Below, piece by piece: positions 11,986 to 22,197 of a DNA stretch of 64,000 bases. The position numbers and the translations under genes are program-made. Within the stretch, counting starts at the first letter, position 1; each line of letters starts with the position of its first letter. Source of the DNA: Mesostigma viride (lineage: Eukaryota > Streptophyta > Mesostigmatophyceae > Mesostigmatales > Mesostigmataceae). Location: contig RPFO01000213.1 in NCBI GenBank assembly GCA_009746045.1, forward strand, positions 974,302 to 1,038,301, in the 5' to 3' direction. The notes beneath the pieces were generated by a model. The model was not told the origin of the DNA. It ran no database searches and worked only from the letters and a program-made list of their open reading frames with translations.

Positions 11986-12336
11986 AAAGGTAGGGAGCCC
12001 TCTCCCTACGTACAGGGAGGAAACAAGGGGTAGGAAACCTAATGCACCCAGCACACACAACACAATCGATAGCCATCCAGATACAAAGCACCAATAGTTC
12101 ACACGGTCTCCACCACCACGCCGGGTGGTGTAGGGTTAGCCAGCACCAAGCCTGGTGGTAGGTTCCCCTAACTGCCTGGAACGGAGTCCTGCCGGGGGGG
12201 ACGGCACTGGGCAGGACACACAGAGTAAACACATCAGCACCAAGGACCAAGAACAGCCAACCAACTGGCCAGAATATGAGGGCGACTCTACATACCGGAG
12301 GGACAACACCCTCAGGTCGGGCCTAAGGCCCTCTAT

Positions 12337-14630
12337 CTAATGGCCATCCGTCTGGTAGGTACCACGGGAGGCCAGCAGGACATCCAGGTAGGCCTGGTAA
12401 TGGGCCACATCCTCAACATTGTCATGCCTATCTACGGTGAGGAAAACATCGGCCCACACGCCGTCAGGAAAAAGGCCCAGAAAGGCCCAGTAATACCTAT
12501 GCTGAGTAAGAACGACCTGGCCACGGGCCCAGTCCAGGAAACCACAGGCAAAGAGGCGAAGGAAAGGCTCTACCGCGATCAGGCAGAGCCCGCAGGAGAG
12601 GCGATGATACCGGATCCGAGGGCGCAACCCGTCGGGAAAAACAGTCACCAGGGGCTCCACGTTGGACGGCCACAACCGGATGTGCCGAATCTCACGGGAC
12701 GCCACCGACGCGTACACTGGCGCGACCCGAATGTCTCTAGGTAGTCGCTGGCCCGAGGAGGAGGGTGACCGCGGGAGTCTAGACCCTGGCCCGGGAGGGG
12801 CGCCGGACGCCGGGCATCCCACTCGAGGATGGGCTGGAGGACCGTGGTGTACGTAACACCCGGCACCGCAGGAAACTCTACCGTAAGGGCATCCGAAGCC
12901 ATAATGCCCAGAGGCGGAGGGTAAGCCCACTGGAACCCACCGTAGGTGTCCAAGTCGTTGTGGCGCCTAGCCCAGCGATACAGAACGCGCCGAACCAGGA
13001 TCTCACCCTGGAACACAGGATCAGCTAAAATAACCATGTCGAAAGGAGGCCGATCAGTCTCAATGGGTAGGCCACGATCCCGAGGCGCCCGACACACCTG
13101 GGAAAACCCGTAGGACATGGGCGAGATGGCAAGCTCGGCGGAGGCGCGCGGCAGGTCACACTGGCGGCAGGCGAGTGCGGACATACCACATCCAGGCACG
13201 GGCGTGTCGCGCGACTCCGGCGTCGCATGCACCACAGAAGGAGCCCTGTCCCGATCACCCTGGGACAACTCCCGGAGGGAGTCGGAAGCGCGGGTAGCGC
13301 GAGGATCCTGGCCGGTGGACCGAACAACCGCAGCCAAGGACAGAGAGGCCGAAGGGGCAGGGGCCGAAGCAGGGGCAGGAGCCGACACCGACGCAGGTGA
13401 CACTGGTACAGCAGACGGTCGCGCCGGACCCGAAGCCAGAGGGGGCCGTGACGGACCCGCCACCGAAGCTGGCGCGCCGGTCTCGGTGGCCGGTGCACCC
13501 TCAGGCCACATGTTAAAAATGGGGCCCGTAGGGACAGGCAGTCCTGCATAAGATTGACTACCATCCAGGCTCCAGTCAGGAACCGGGATCCTCTGCGGGG
13601 GACCACCCTCCCAAAGCCTGGGCAGTCCGCTAGTGTCGCCAAAGAAGCCCCGCGACGGCTGCGACTGAGCTGGTGGAGGCTCGGAAGCAGCGACAGCGGG
13701 CGCGGTCACAGGGGCAGGGGACTCGCGCGTAGGCGCAGGTACAGCGGTCACAGGCGCAGAGGCAGCAGGAGTCGCAGCAGCCGCCGGAACCACAGCGACC
13801 GCGGGCGCCAGCGGGGGCGCGGGCGAAGCCGTAGTCGCCGGGGCAACAGAAGGGGTAGGAGGCGCGGATCCAGCTGGCGTAGCCGGGACCTGCGCCTGGG
13901 CCGCCAGGAAGGCCCCAAACGCCGTGGTCAGGGACTGGATCTGAGCCTGCATAGCCGAGACCGTCGCCGAAAGAGGATCAGGCAAACCCGAAGGGGTAGG
14001 CTCCACTGCAACACCCCGGGTCGACCGAGGGGACGACGGGACCGGAGAGGGAGGAACAGACGCCGAGGAGGCGGACGCAGCGCTCGAGGCAGAATAATCT
14101 GGAGTATAATGTACCTCGGCTGGGGCGCCCGAAGGGGCAGGACCATCAACCGCTAGTCCCGCCGCCTGATCAGCTATCTCCATGAATTCTACGGCCCGTA
14201 AAAGGTCGCAGGGGTTCTCATCTACCTCAGCATCACCCTCAGCCGGAAGCCAAGGAAACACCTCCCGTAGGCAGGTACGGCCCACAGGGGTAGAGAGGTA
14301 GGAGAACACACGGCAGCACCGGAGAACCGCATCTATCTGTTCCAAGGCGGGACAGCGAGAACCACACCCCAACAAACAGTGTCCGGCATCGTCGAACCCG
14401 TGCAGGACAAGCTGGTGCGGCTCATTAGGGGAAGGACCATACCACGTGACCCCGAAGAGGGCCGCCCTGACTAAGCTCGCATGTTGGGCCTGAAGGGCCG
14501 GCTGCACAACGCCACCCCGGTAACATGATCGCGACACCCAGCGGCCCGGAAGGGCCTCGAAATACAGCTCAGGGTCCGGTAGGGGCAGGGACGGCAGCGG
14601 GCTCTCAGCCGGAGGGGTAGGCTCTGTCAT
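12337..14630 (-). CDS. Unrecognised Pro/Ala/Ser-rich ORF downstream of integrase
   Basis: A large ORF between integrase and 3' LTR, where retroviruses place env. I chose the ATG at 14630 (MTEPTPPAESPLP), which follows the integrase stop closely; an in-frame ATG at 14756 overlaps integrase. The N-terminal ~150 residues look folded and cysteine-containing (LYFEALPGRWVSRSCYRGG, DDAGHCLLGCGSRCP). A long low-complexity Pro/Ala/Ser/Val region follows. The C-terminal part again looks folded (FDMVILADPVFQGEILVRR, RWARRHNDLDTYGGFQWAY). Near 12760 the frame shifts and continues in another minus frame to 12337 (RDIRVAPVYASVASREI). I see no signal peptide, membrane anchor or envelope motif, so I do not call it env. 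It could be an accessory structural or nucleic-acid-binding protein. Confidence 0.6.
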
Positions 14631-14706
14631 GACGGCTGCGGAGGGGAGGGGACAACCAACCACCCGTCGACAGCAGACATAACATAAGAGAGGAGAAGGC
14701 CTACGA

Positions 14707-16233
14707 CTAGAGCTTGTGCAGGGTTTTATATTCCTGCAGCAGGCGACTACACCCATCTAGCTCACTCTCCGTATACCAAACCTTATCTACTTCACTACGA
14801 GCATACATCCACTTCACTTTATACTGACGCTGGGTACCGCGGCCCTTTTTGATATCTCGATGGGCCACGATGCTTTCTACTTCGTCTTCTACTTCCCCAG
14901 TGTCAGGATTATGCTCTAAAGGGGCAGGCGCTAACTCCCTGCCAGCGAACGTACTAGGGTGGTACAGTTTAAGCTGGCTCCTATGGAAGGTGTTTGAATG
15001 CGTTTGCCAAGAGGTAGGGATATCGACTTTATACAAGAAATTTCCTACCCTAGACAACACATGGAAGGGTCCTAAGAAGGCAGGCCTAAGTTTGACCTTC
15101 AGTTCTGCTTCAAACTTATGAGCAAAACGGCCAACACGGGGGCCTTCTACTAATACTAGATCTCCTACTTCTATCTCAGGTGCTCGTCTATCTAAGGAGG
15201 CACGCAACCTAGCAAGGTACTTAGCCTGAGCTTTTTGATACCCTGAGATCGCGTGGTCATGAGCAGTTTTCATTCTATCTAGTAAGGACTGTACACCTTC
15301 TACAGTATCTCGGGACACATCATCCTTGTCCCGTAGAGGACTAGCTAAGAGAGAGGTAGGGGTAAGGGGCTGTCTCCCAGTATCTAAGAAGAAGGGCGTA
15401 TATCCATGCGCAGCTTGGGGACAATTGTTGAGGGAGAACTCTACCAAACATAAATAATCCTCCCAATCACTACCCGAGCCATTAACATAGTGCCTAAGCG
15501 CTTCTTCTACTACTCTATTAAGACGCTCTACTAAATGAGAGGAGGAGGAGTGGTAGGCAGTACCGTAGGTAACCTTGGTACCGATGGCAGCGAAAAACTG
15601 CTGCCAAAAATCTGAGGTAAATAATTTATCCTTATCACTAATAAACTGCCTACTCAATCCATGATATCTATATACATTATTGAGGTATAGGCGTGCGCAA
15701 TCACGTGCGGTGAGTTCTAAAGGACACGGCACAAGATGGCACATACGAGTAAAACGATCTATGAACACAAGGATTTGGGCATTGCCCCTATCATTCTTTC
15801 TAAAAGGTCCTACAAAATCCATCATGATAGAATCCCAAGGCATGATAGGGTCAGGCAAGGTCCTAGGTTCTGCTATCTGTCCTACATTATTGGGTTTCAT
15901 TTCCTGGCAAGATTGACAAGTTCTAACATACTCATCCACATCCTTATAAAGGGAAGGCCAGTAATAAGAGCGGGCTACTAGGTCCCGTACCCGTTTACCA
16001 CCCTGGTGAGCAGCTAAGTCATGCAACTCAAAGAGCAAGGAGGAGCGACAGATAGGAGGGACATACAGGCGCCATTGAGGGGGAGAATCTGCTATCTGCA
16101 CATATAAAAACCCACCTACAAATTTACAAGGGTGCTTGCCTAATTGTTGGGGATGTGCAGCAATGGCAGCTAATGCTTCCGGCTCAGTGGCCGTAAATCT
16201 ACTAATAAGGCGTTCAAGATCAGAGGTAGGCAT
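14707..16233 (-). CDS. Gypsy integrase with C-terminal chromodomain-like module
   Basis: Inserts the element's cDNA into the chromosome. It has an HHCC zinc finger (HDLAAHQ...CQSCQE), then the catalytic core with the first Asp in MMDFVGPF, the second in FISDKDKLF and the Glu in LVERLNR, where most relatives have a GQTE-type motif. A GPY/F-like region follows (LRPAFLGPFHVLSRV). The last ~60 residues (EVESIVAHRDIKKGRG, then QYKVKWMYARSEVDKVWYTE) resemble the chromodomain that defines chromoviruses and targets chromatin. The frame is open upstream to about 16330 (DLFKPVLDTSVA before the first ATG), so the integrase is normally part of a longer Pol. Intact within this frame. Confidence 0.9.
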   Translation of the reverse strand: MPTSDLERLISRFTATEPEALAAIAAHPQQLGKHPCKFVGGFLYVQIADSPPQWRLYVPPICRSSLLFELHDLAAHQGGKRVRDLVARSYYWPSLYKDVDEYVRTCQSCQEMKPNNVGQIAEPRTLPDPIMPWDSIMMDFVGPFRKNDRGNAQILVFIDRFTRMCHLVPCPLELTARDCARLYLNNVYRYHGLSRQFISDKDKLFTSDFWQQFFAAIGTKVTYGTAYHSSSSHLVERLNRVVEEALRHYVNGSGSDWEDYLCLVEFSLNNCPQAAHGYTPFFLDTGRQPLTPTSLLASPLRDKDDVSRDTVEGVQSLLDRMKTAHDHAISGYQKAQAKYLARLRASLDRRAPEIEVGDLVLVEGPRVGRFAHKFEAELKVKLRPAFLGPFHVLSRVGNFLYKVDIPTSWQTHSNTFHRSQLKLYHPSTFAGRELAPAPLEHNPDTGEVEDEVESIVAHRDIKKGRGTQRQYKVKWMYARSEVDKVWYTESELDGCSRLLQEYKTLHKL

Positions 16234-16342
16234 CGCTACAGAAGTATCCAGAACAGGTTTAAAGAGATCTCCTACCGCCTTGCCGAAGAGAAGGGGAGGT
16301 CCTAGGGGACTACGTTTTCATAAGACTTTCCTGACCTAGTCG

Positions 16343-17138
16343 CTATATGGCTAAGCGGTATAGAAATTTTATTTTTCCCCTCCCCCCCACCGAGGCCACA
16401 GGAAGGGCCTCACACGGGAGAGAGAGTCCTACGTGAGAAAGGAGATCAGGCATGCGAACAGCTGTATGAAAGAGGTAGGCATAGGAATCATCATCAGGTA
16501 GTTCACCATAAGGGGTTACACCCATAGTAGTAGGAACTAGAGTAGTATTGAGAACATCAAGGTCCTCGAAGAAGGAATAGTCTGCACGACGAGAGAGTGC
16601 ATCTGGTACTATGTTATCTACACCCTTGACATACTGAAGTTTAAAAGGGGAAAACTGTGCTAAAAATTCCATCCAGCGCGCTTGCCGAGGGGTAAGGTTG
16701 GGTTGGGAGAGAAGATGGGTAAGGGGACGATGATCCGTTTGGATAACTAACCTATAAGGATCTAGCTCACAGGGTTCATTCAGGCAGACATCAAATTGAG
16801 CACCTTTAAGGAAGTGCTGCCACGCGTGGCAACAATACACCACAGCTAAGAGTTCCTGCTGGTGGACGGGATAGTTACGCTCCGCAGGGAGCATTGTCCT
16901 AGAGATATACTCAATTGGCTGTAAGCCCTGACCCTGATCCTGGAGAAGGACACCACCTATAGCTACTTTACTAGCATCTGTAGCCACAACAAAGGGTTTA
17001 GTAGTATCCGGTAGGATGAGTACAGGAGGGGAAAGGAGTAGGGATTTTAGGCACTGAAAAGCAGACTGACACTCACTACTCCAAACAAAGGGGATATCCT
17101 TCTTTAATAAATGATTAATAGGGGCTGCTATAGTGCGA
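16343..17138 (-). CDS. Gypsy RNase H domain (separate frame)
   Basis: Ty3/gypsy RNase H, which degrades RNA in the RNA-DNA hybrid. Motifs: VATDASKVAIGGVLLQD (first Asp), YPVHQQELLAVVY (Glu), LVIQTDHRPLTHLL (Asp) and the VDNIVPDALSRR end. The frame can be read upstream to about 17138, joining the connection region after reverse transcriptase (RTIAAPINHLL). A single-base shift near 17138 separates it from RT, and another near 16345 separates it from integrase. Confidence 0.88.
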
Positions 17139-18145
17139 AACGCGGGATAAAACGCCTATAGTAAGAAGCAATTCCTAGGAAACTACGTACACCTTTAACG
17201 TCGGTAGGAGTAGGCCATTCCTGAATTGACTTAGTTTTATCCGGGTCGGTAGCGACCCCGGCATCTGACAGAACGTGCCCTAAAAATGGGACACTCCTAC
17301 CCGAACGCACTTTAGCACGGCGCGCCCACAAAGAATTTTCAGCCATTATTTCTAATACTTTCTTTAAATCACGTAGGTGCGTTTCAAAATCAGGAGAGTA
17401 AATAAGAATATCATCTAAGTAAGCTTGAGCACAAGAACGGTCATGCTCAGATAAAGAAACAGAGGAGAAGGAGGGATCCTTTAGATCAGAGGACACCTGA
17501 GGAAGATGAGAATTTCCCATAACAGGTCTAAGCACTTCATTCATTAACATTTGAAAAGAGGCAGGCGAGTTACAGAGTCCCATAGCCGCTACTCTAAACT
17601 GGTAATGACCAAAAGGGGTAGCAAAGGCGGTTTTATGGCAATCCTCAGGAGCTATCCGCAACTGCCAAAAACCATCCGCACAATCCAGTACTGTGAAACA
17701 AGTGGAACCTTTAACCTTATTAAATATATCATCAATACGAGGTAGAGGGTATTTAGATTTCACAGTAATATCATTCAACTTCCTATAATCAGTAACTAGG
17801 CGAAACTTGCCATTTGGCTTAGGAACTAACAGGACACCAGCTGAGTAGGGGGAGTTACTAGGCTCTATCAATCCTGCTTCTAATAATGACACTAAAATCT
17901 GTTTTAGTTCCTTTAACTCGGTAGGGCCCATTCTATACATCGGAGAGTGCGTAGGAACTGCACCGTCCTTGATAACTACACGGTGTAAAACAGAACGAGG
18001 AGGAGGATAAGAAGGAGTCTTTTCTTCAAATACTTTTGAGGAATCTATCACAGCCATGTATCTTACTATTTCATTTTCAGTAAATCCTACTCCTATTGTA
18101 TCCACTGTATTTACATCTATATCCACACTATTATTAGTGATAGGT
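17128..18145 (-). CDS. Gypsy reverse transcriptase domain
   Basis: RNA-dependent DNA polymerase of the element. Motifs in order: GLIEPSNSPYSAGVLLVPK, FRLVTDYRKLNDIT, FTVLDCADGFWQLRI, FRVAAMGLCNSPASFQ and catalytic AYLDDILIYS at about 17410-17440. A conventional thumb/connection follows (VPFLGHVLSDAGV, VRSFLGIASYYRRFIPRF). A ~24-residue insertion sits between palm motifs (GNSHLPQVSSDLKDPSFSSV). The frame is lost just after IPRF. Confidence 0.93.
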
Positions 18146-18721
18146 ATCTTGTACTTCTAACTGAAGGAACATACATAATAGGTATCCATTTTGCTTTAAT
18201 TCAGAACGTAATTCGTCATTTGACATTAATACTTCAGGTATAGGTCTTACAGGAGGATCAACAGGTGTAGGAGGAGTAATATCTACCAAGGATAAATTTT
18301 CCAATCTATAATGACGTTCAGGTACCCAGTAAGAGCTATCTGGAAACCAAATGACCATGGTATCATAATTAATAGTAATCTTATTATCCTGGTGCCAATC
18401 TAATCCTAGTAATACATCAGCGGTAGTGATAGGGCCTATAGTGGCCGTCAGGTTGACAGTACGTCCTTGTATAACCATGGGAAGGGACACCGTACCCGGG
18501 GAATGACTGGTGCGACCATCAGCATAATGAACAGTAACGGGTTTGGTGTGAGGGGTAGGGACTAGTCCTAAACGTCTAACTAGGGCCTCGCTCACAAAGG
18601 AGCTAGCCGCACCGCTATCTACCAACACAGAGACATTCAAGAGTTCATCAGCATGCAAGAAGGGGTCTACAACAGTGTGAGGGACGGTTAAACCACCATT
18701 CAAGAACATAAGAGGACGCAC
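18134..18721 (-). CDS. Gypsy aspartic protease domain
   Basis: A retropepsin-type protease that would process Gag-Pol. The catalytic motif is VSVLVDSGAASSFVS (DSGA), followed by ITTADVLLGLDWHQDNKITI, the conserved ILG/D-type strand near the C-terminus. The frame ends at 18134, just before the RT frame; the junction needs a one-base shift near 18140, which could be real, programmed or an assembly error. Confidence 0.85.
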   Translation of the reverse strand: MRPLMFLNGGLTVPHTVVDPFLHADELLNVSVLVDSGAASSFVSEALVRRLGLVPTPHTKPVTVHYADGRTSHSPGTVSLPMVIQGRTVNLTATIGPITTADVLLGLDWHQDNKITINYDTMVIWFPDSSYWVPERHYRLENLSLVDITPPTPVDPPVRPIPEVLMSNDELRSELKQNGYLLCMFLQLEVQDTYH

Positions 18722-18840
18722 ACGTAGTGGTAGGGAAGATTCAGCTCCTACAGAGGTTATAAAAACAGGCAGGCAAAAATTTTATCTGGGGTACTATCTA
18801 AGGACCTGTCCAGGTTACCCCCGGCTGACAGGCCTACTGT

Positions 18841-18858
18841 TCCCCCTCCCCCCCCAAA
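18841..18858 (-). promoter_or_regulatory. Internal polypurine-like G tract
   Basis: On the element strand GGGGGGGGGAGGGGG, closely similar to the terminal polypurine tract. A second internal tract is at 16374-16388 (GGGGGGGAGGGG). They could serve as extra plus-strand primer sites. Confidence 0.35.
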
Positions 18859-19096
18859 TCCATAGGAACTAACCCCGAAGAAGACCCTGGCGAAAAAGCC
18901 ACTGCTGGAGGGTCACGAGGGAGCGAAGAGGGTGCGGGAGCCTGATTATCATAGGGGAACCCTGGGGATCCTGTCTGCACAGCATTCAGCCTACTAGGGG
19001 TAGCTGAAGGGATGCGTCCTGAAGTAGGACGAATAGGAGCACGCTGAGGGGTACGAGGAGGGCGAGCGTCGGGATGAGGGGGAGCACCCGAAAGGA

Positions 19097-20519
19097 ACTT
19101 GGGGCACTCACGTTTAAGATGACCTACTTCCTTACAATGATAGCATGTGATATGAGAGACATCAAGGGCTGAAAGGTCAGTAACACAGATATCTAATTCT
19201 TCTACATAGGAGTTCTCCTCCTCAGGGGTAAGGATAATATTATTAATACGGGAACGGGTAGGAAGAGAAGGGTGGTGAAGAAATCTGCTACACGCAAGAG
19301 ATGCTGGCGCACATGCTTGAGGGGCAGATCAGTAAAACGGTAGGCAGAGAACTGGCGCTTGACTTCACGTAATAAGGGTCTACTGAGGCCTTGGAGGAAG
19401 CGAGCACGTACTTCTGCACCCGACAAATCCCTAATTCGTACCATCTGAGCATCAAACTCTTTCATATACTCCTTAAATGATTTAGTACCCTGCTGCAAGG
19501 TACCAAAGGCTAATCTATCCTGCCAATCTGAATCAGGAGGGACTAAATGGTTCTCTAAACGCTTAAACAATTCTGCTACAGAGTTAGGGTAGGCATGAGA
19601 GGCCAAAGACTCACACTGAATGAGGTTAGCAAGCTCAGGAGTAATACAGGTTGTGAGATAGTGAGGAACTAATACAGCATCAGAAAGACGCCATCTATTA
19701 TGATTCTGCCACGACTCCGTGTTCTGTGTAAGCAACATAATAAAGGTGAAAAACTGTTGAGGGGTAGACTTGACATCCAGCTTGGGAAGGTTAGCAAAGA
19801 GGGGAAGAGCAGGGGGCTTAGGGGGATTAGAAGAGTCAGTTTTTCCCATAGGGCCACTATCTTCCACTGCTACATAAGCGGGATAGAAGGAAGGAAGAGG
19901 AAAAGTCTTGGGTAGGGGTCTAGAGGGGCCACCGTTTCAGGCTGGTGCCCATAAGAGAAGGGGACAGTATATTGCTCACGAAGAGAGGAATAGGCAAAAT
20001 GATCATAATTTCTGTCATCTAAGGGCATGGTGCTGAAATCACTATTAACTTCTAAATCAGCCACACGGGTAGGGACCTGGGCTGCCTCATAGGCCGTCTC
20101 AGGGTAGGACCAGGAAGCAGGTGGGTAAAAGGGAACTGCACTAGGGCGCCCAGAAGGACCGACAGGGGCAGAGGCACGACCCGTGTTAAGAGCAGGCATG
20201 GAAGGAACAGGGTGGGAAGGAGGCCTAAAAACATTGTTAGTTAGTGAGGACCTGCTGGAGGGTTGAGCCAAGGTTGCAGGAGGGGCAGGGGCCTGGTTCA
20301 GGGTAAGGGAAGGGTCATCACTAAATCTGACTTGCATACGTTGACGTTGTTCATAGGTAGGAGGGGTAAGTGAGGGACGACGGCGACCATCAGCAAGAGG
20401 AGAAGGAGGTGAGGCACGAAGATTACCTTGAGGAGTGAGATGGTGTACCGTTTCAAGTGAGTCCCGTCGGTTACCCGATTGTTGTTATGGTTGTTATTAT
20501 TATTATTATTATTATTCAT
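19097..20519 (-). pseudogene. Gypsy gag (capsid and zinc knuckle), frame-disrupted
   Basis: Structural protein of the element's virus-like particle. The N-terminal part starts at ATG 20519 with an Asn run coded by (AAT)n, then a Pro/Ser-rich stretch (frame 20337-19870). The capsid-like region (19867-19202) has LPKLDVKSTPQQFFTFI, SDWQDRLAFGTLQQGTKSF and FLQGLSRPLLREVKRQF, the pattern of the retrotransposon gag family. A canonical zinc knuckle CYHCKEVGHLKREC (CX2CX4HX4C) lies at 19104-19145. Frame changes near the AAT tract, near 19890 and near 19270 are required to read it through. Confidence 0.85.
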
Positions 20520-20693
20520 AGTAGGAGTATTGGTAGGTATAGGCGACAGTTACCACCCACTGGATCCATTTTTGTTTAAGTAAATGATCAAAAATCTAAC
20601 TGAAAGCAACAAGGATAAAGGACAAGGCCTAATATAAGGCAAGGAAAGAAAAGGAAAAGATTTTAATGGCTTAAAAGAAAGGAACAATTTAAA

Positions 20694-21086
20694 TCAGTCC
20701 TTTTTAACAACAGTAATGGATAGGGAACCGAATTCCAAGGTGAGAGGAGTATCTAAGCTAGATGAGGATGCAGCCCTCTTAGGGGGAGACGAAGGAGGGG
20801 TAGCAAAATCTAGAGCTTCTACAGGAGGGCGACCATGAGGAGTAGAACGTACGTGTAGGCCTAGATCTGATACGCTATGGTCTATAAGGAATTGTTGAGC
20901 TTCCTCGAAGGTAACAAATTTCTTATACCTAATTACATTATATGTACGGTTTTGCACTATCTTCCTAGCATCTGACCAAGAGAGGAAAATGGCTGACCAT
21001 TGAGGGGTAATAACTACGTAATACTTAGCTAAACTATTATCACTAGATGAATGGGAAGGCGCAGTAAAAACACGACGTTGACTCAT
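20694..21086 (-). CDS. RNase H1 hybrid-binding-domain-like (viroplasmin-type) ORF
   Basis: A separate 130-residue ORF between the 5' LTR and gag. Residues 20-67 resemble the small domain at the N-terminus of eukaryotic RNase H1, also found in caulimovirus viroplasmin, which binds RNA-DNA hybrids and dsRNA. Visible are AKYYVVITPQWSAIFLSW (residues 20-37), then SDARKIVQ and YKKFVTFEEAQQFL (54-67). This matches the family pattern of a Tyr-Val strand, a Ser/Thr-Trp turn and a lysine-Phe-EA helix. The usual glycines of the first turn are missing. The C-terminal ~45 residues are Pro/Ser-rich. It is intact, unlike gag-pol. A role in protecting or handling reverse-transcription intermediates is inference. 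Confidence 0.6.
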   Translation of the reverse strand: MSQRRVFTAPSHSSSDNSLAKYYVVITPQWSAIFLSWSDARKIVQNRTYNVIRYKKFVTFEEAQQFLIDHSVSDLGLHVRSTPHGRPPVEALDFATPPSSPPKRAASSSSLDTPLTLEFGSLSITVVKKD

Positions 21087-21619
21087 GATAACTCACCTGG
21101 CGTGTCTTGTGATGTCAAGCTAGACGAGGTAGGGGTAGGCGACTTAGCTTGACGATCTGGATCACCGAAAGAAGAAGGAGGGCGGGAGTTTCCAGCTCTC
21201 GTCCTAAGTCAGCGGCCGGATATCCCAGCGCTCGTCCTAACACAGCGCCCCGTAACTCTGCGGGTGCGGCCGTCTAATAAAGCAGCAGCACAAGGAAAAA
21301 GGTGTAGGTACTGCGACGCTAATCGTCTCCGAACAGTAATACTCCCCTATCTAAGGCAGGAAACAACCGTAAGCAGGAAAACAAGGCGAAGGACAGGCTA
21401 ACTACGAAAGGATTTATCCGCTGTGAGCAGGTCTAGCTTCTAGGTAAAGCGTGTCCCGAAACGGGCAGCACGACGCTCCTAGCTTGAAGGCGACCCGCCC
21501 ATTACCTATCAAGGAAGTGTCGACTTCTTGTTCCTGGACGCGGAAGGGGTCTTGAAAAGGTGTATGTGGCAAGGGATAGTCGTCTCGTTCACTACCTACT
21601 GAAGTTCCTCCGGAACCAT

Positions 21620-22192
21620 TGTTACGCCGCGGATATCTACCTCCACCTCTACCTCTAATGGGCCTGATACTACCTAAACTGGTCAGGCCTCCTCTACTTA
21701 ACCCTCTGGCGAAAGACGAACGTGACGGAGCTGATCTCAATGCATTAACGTAAGTGTTACTATAATACGCCATACAACCATTTATCAAAACCCGTTTACT
21801 CCAGGAATAGAGGAAGGAAACACAACTACACTGCCGTGACCCAAGCCTAAATGTGTCAATTCACTTAACACACGCCGAGTGCACACACAAGGGGTAGAAC
21901 GCGCATAAATGGTCACCAACGGTCCAACACGCTCGGGCCGACATGGCCCTCGCCTACAGGTGCACGCTGGTCCACTAAATCTACTGATGCACGCTGGTCC
22001 ACTACATTCTACCACAGGATCAGGACCACTAGTAAAGTACGCGGCGCGGCGCCCAACGGCACCCAATGTACCACAGTACTGTTACGAGGACAATAATGTC
22101 CCGGTAGGAGCCTAAACGTAAACCTAGGGACAACCGAGGCAAAGGACCTAATTTACGTCCGTAACTACAACGAATTGTTACGCGACGTAACA
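21620..22192 (-). repeat. 5' LTR of the gypsy element
   Basis: Promoter-side LTR in element orientation. Just inside it (21619 downward) the sequence is TGGTTCCGGAGGAACTTC, one base after the LTR. It has the TGG start of a primer-binding site but folds on itself (GTTCC-GGA-GGAAC) and does not match the usual initiator-Met tRNA end. Confidence 0.95.
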
Positions 22193-22197
22193 CAATC

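Larger units (their letters stand above)
11400..22192 (-). mobile_element. Complete Ty3/gypsy chromovirus-type LTR retrotransposon
   Basis: Two 573-bp direct LTRs (11400-11972 and 21620-22192) bound the element. Both start TGTTACG and end CGTAACA. The 5-bp target duplication CAATC is present at 11395-11399 and 22193-22197. Coding is on the minus strand, so the 5' LTR is the right one. Gene order along the element: HBD-like ORF, gag with zinc knuckle, protease, reverse transcriptase, RNase H, integrase with chromodomain-like end, then an extra large ORF. The LTRs differ at only three positions (11425, 11444, 11490), implying a recent insertion. Nevertheless gag-pol carries several single-base frame disruptions. 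Confidence 0.96.

Noticed and set aside
13554-14156. 200-residue Arg/Gly-rich plus-strand ORF
   Set aside because: Antisense of the Pro/Ala/Ser-rich gypsy ORF; GC-rich shadow frame.
12645-14756. Retroviral-type envelope for the post-integrase ORF
   Set aside because: No signal peptide, transmembrane helix or fusion motif is visible, and the composition is Pro/Ala/Ser-rich.
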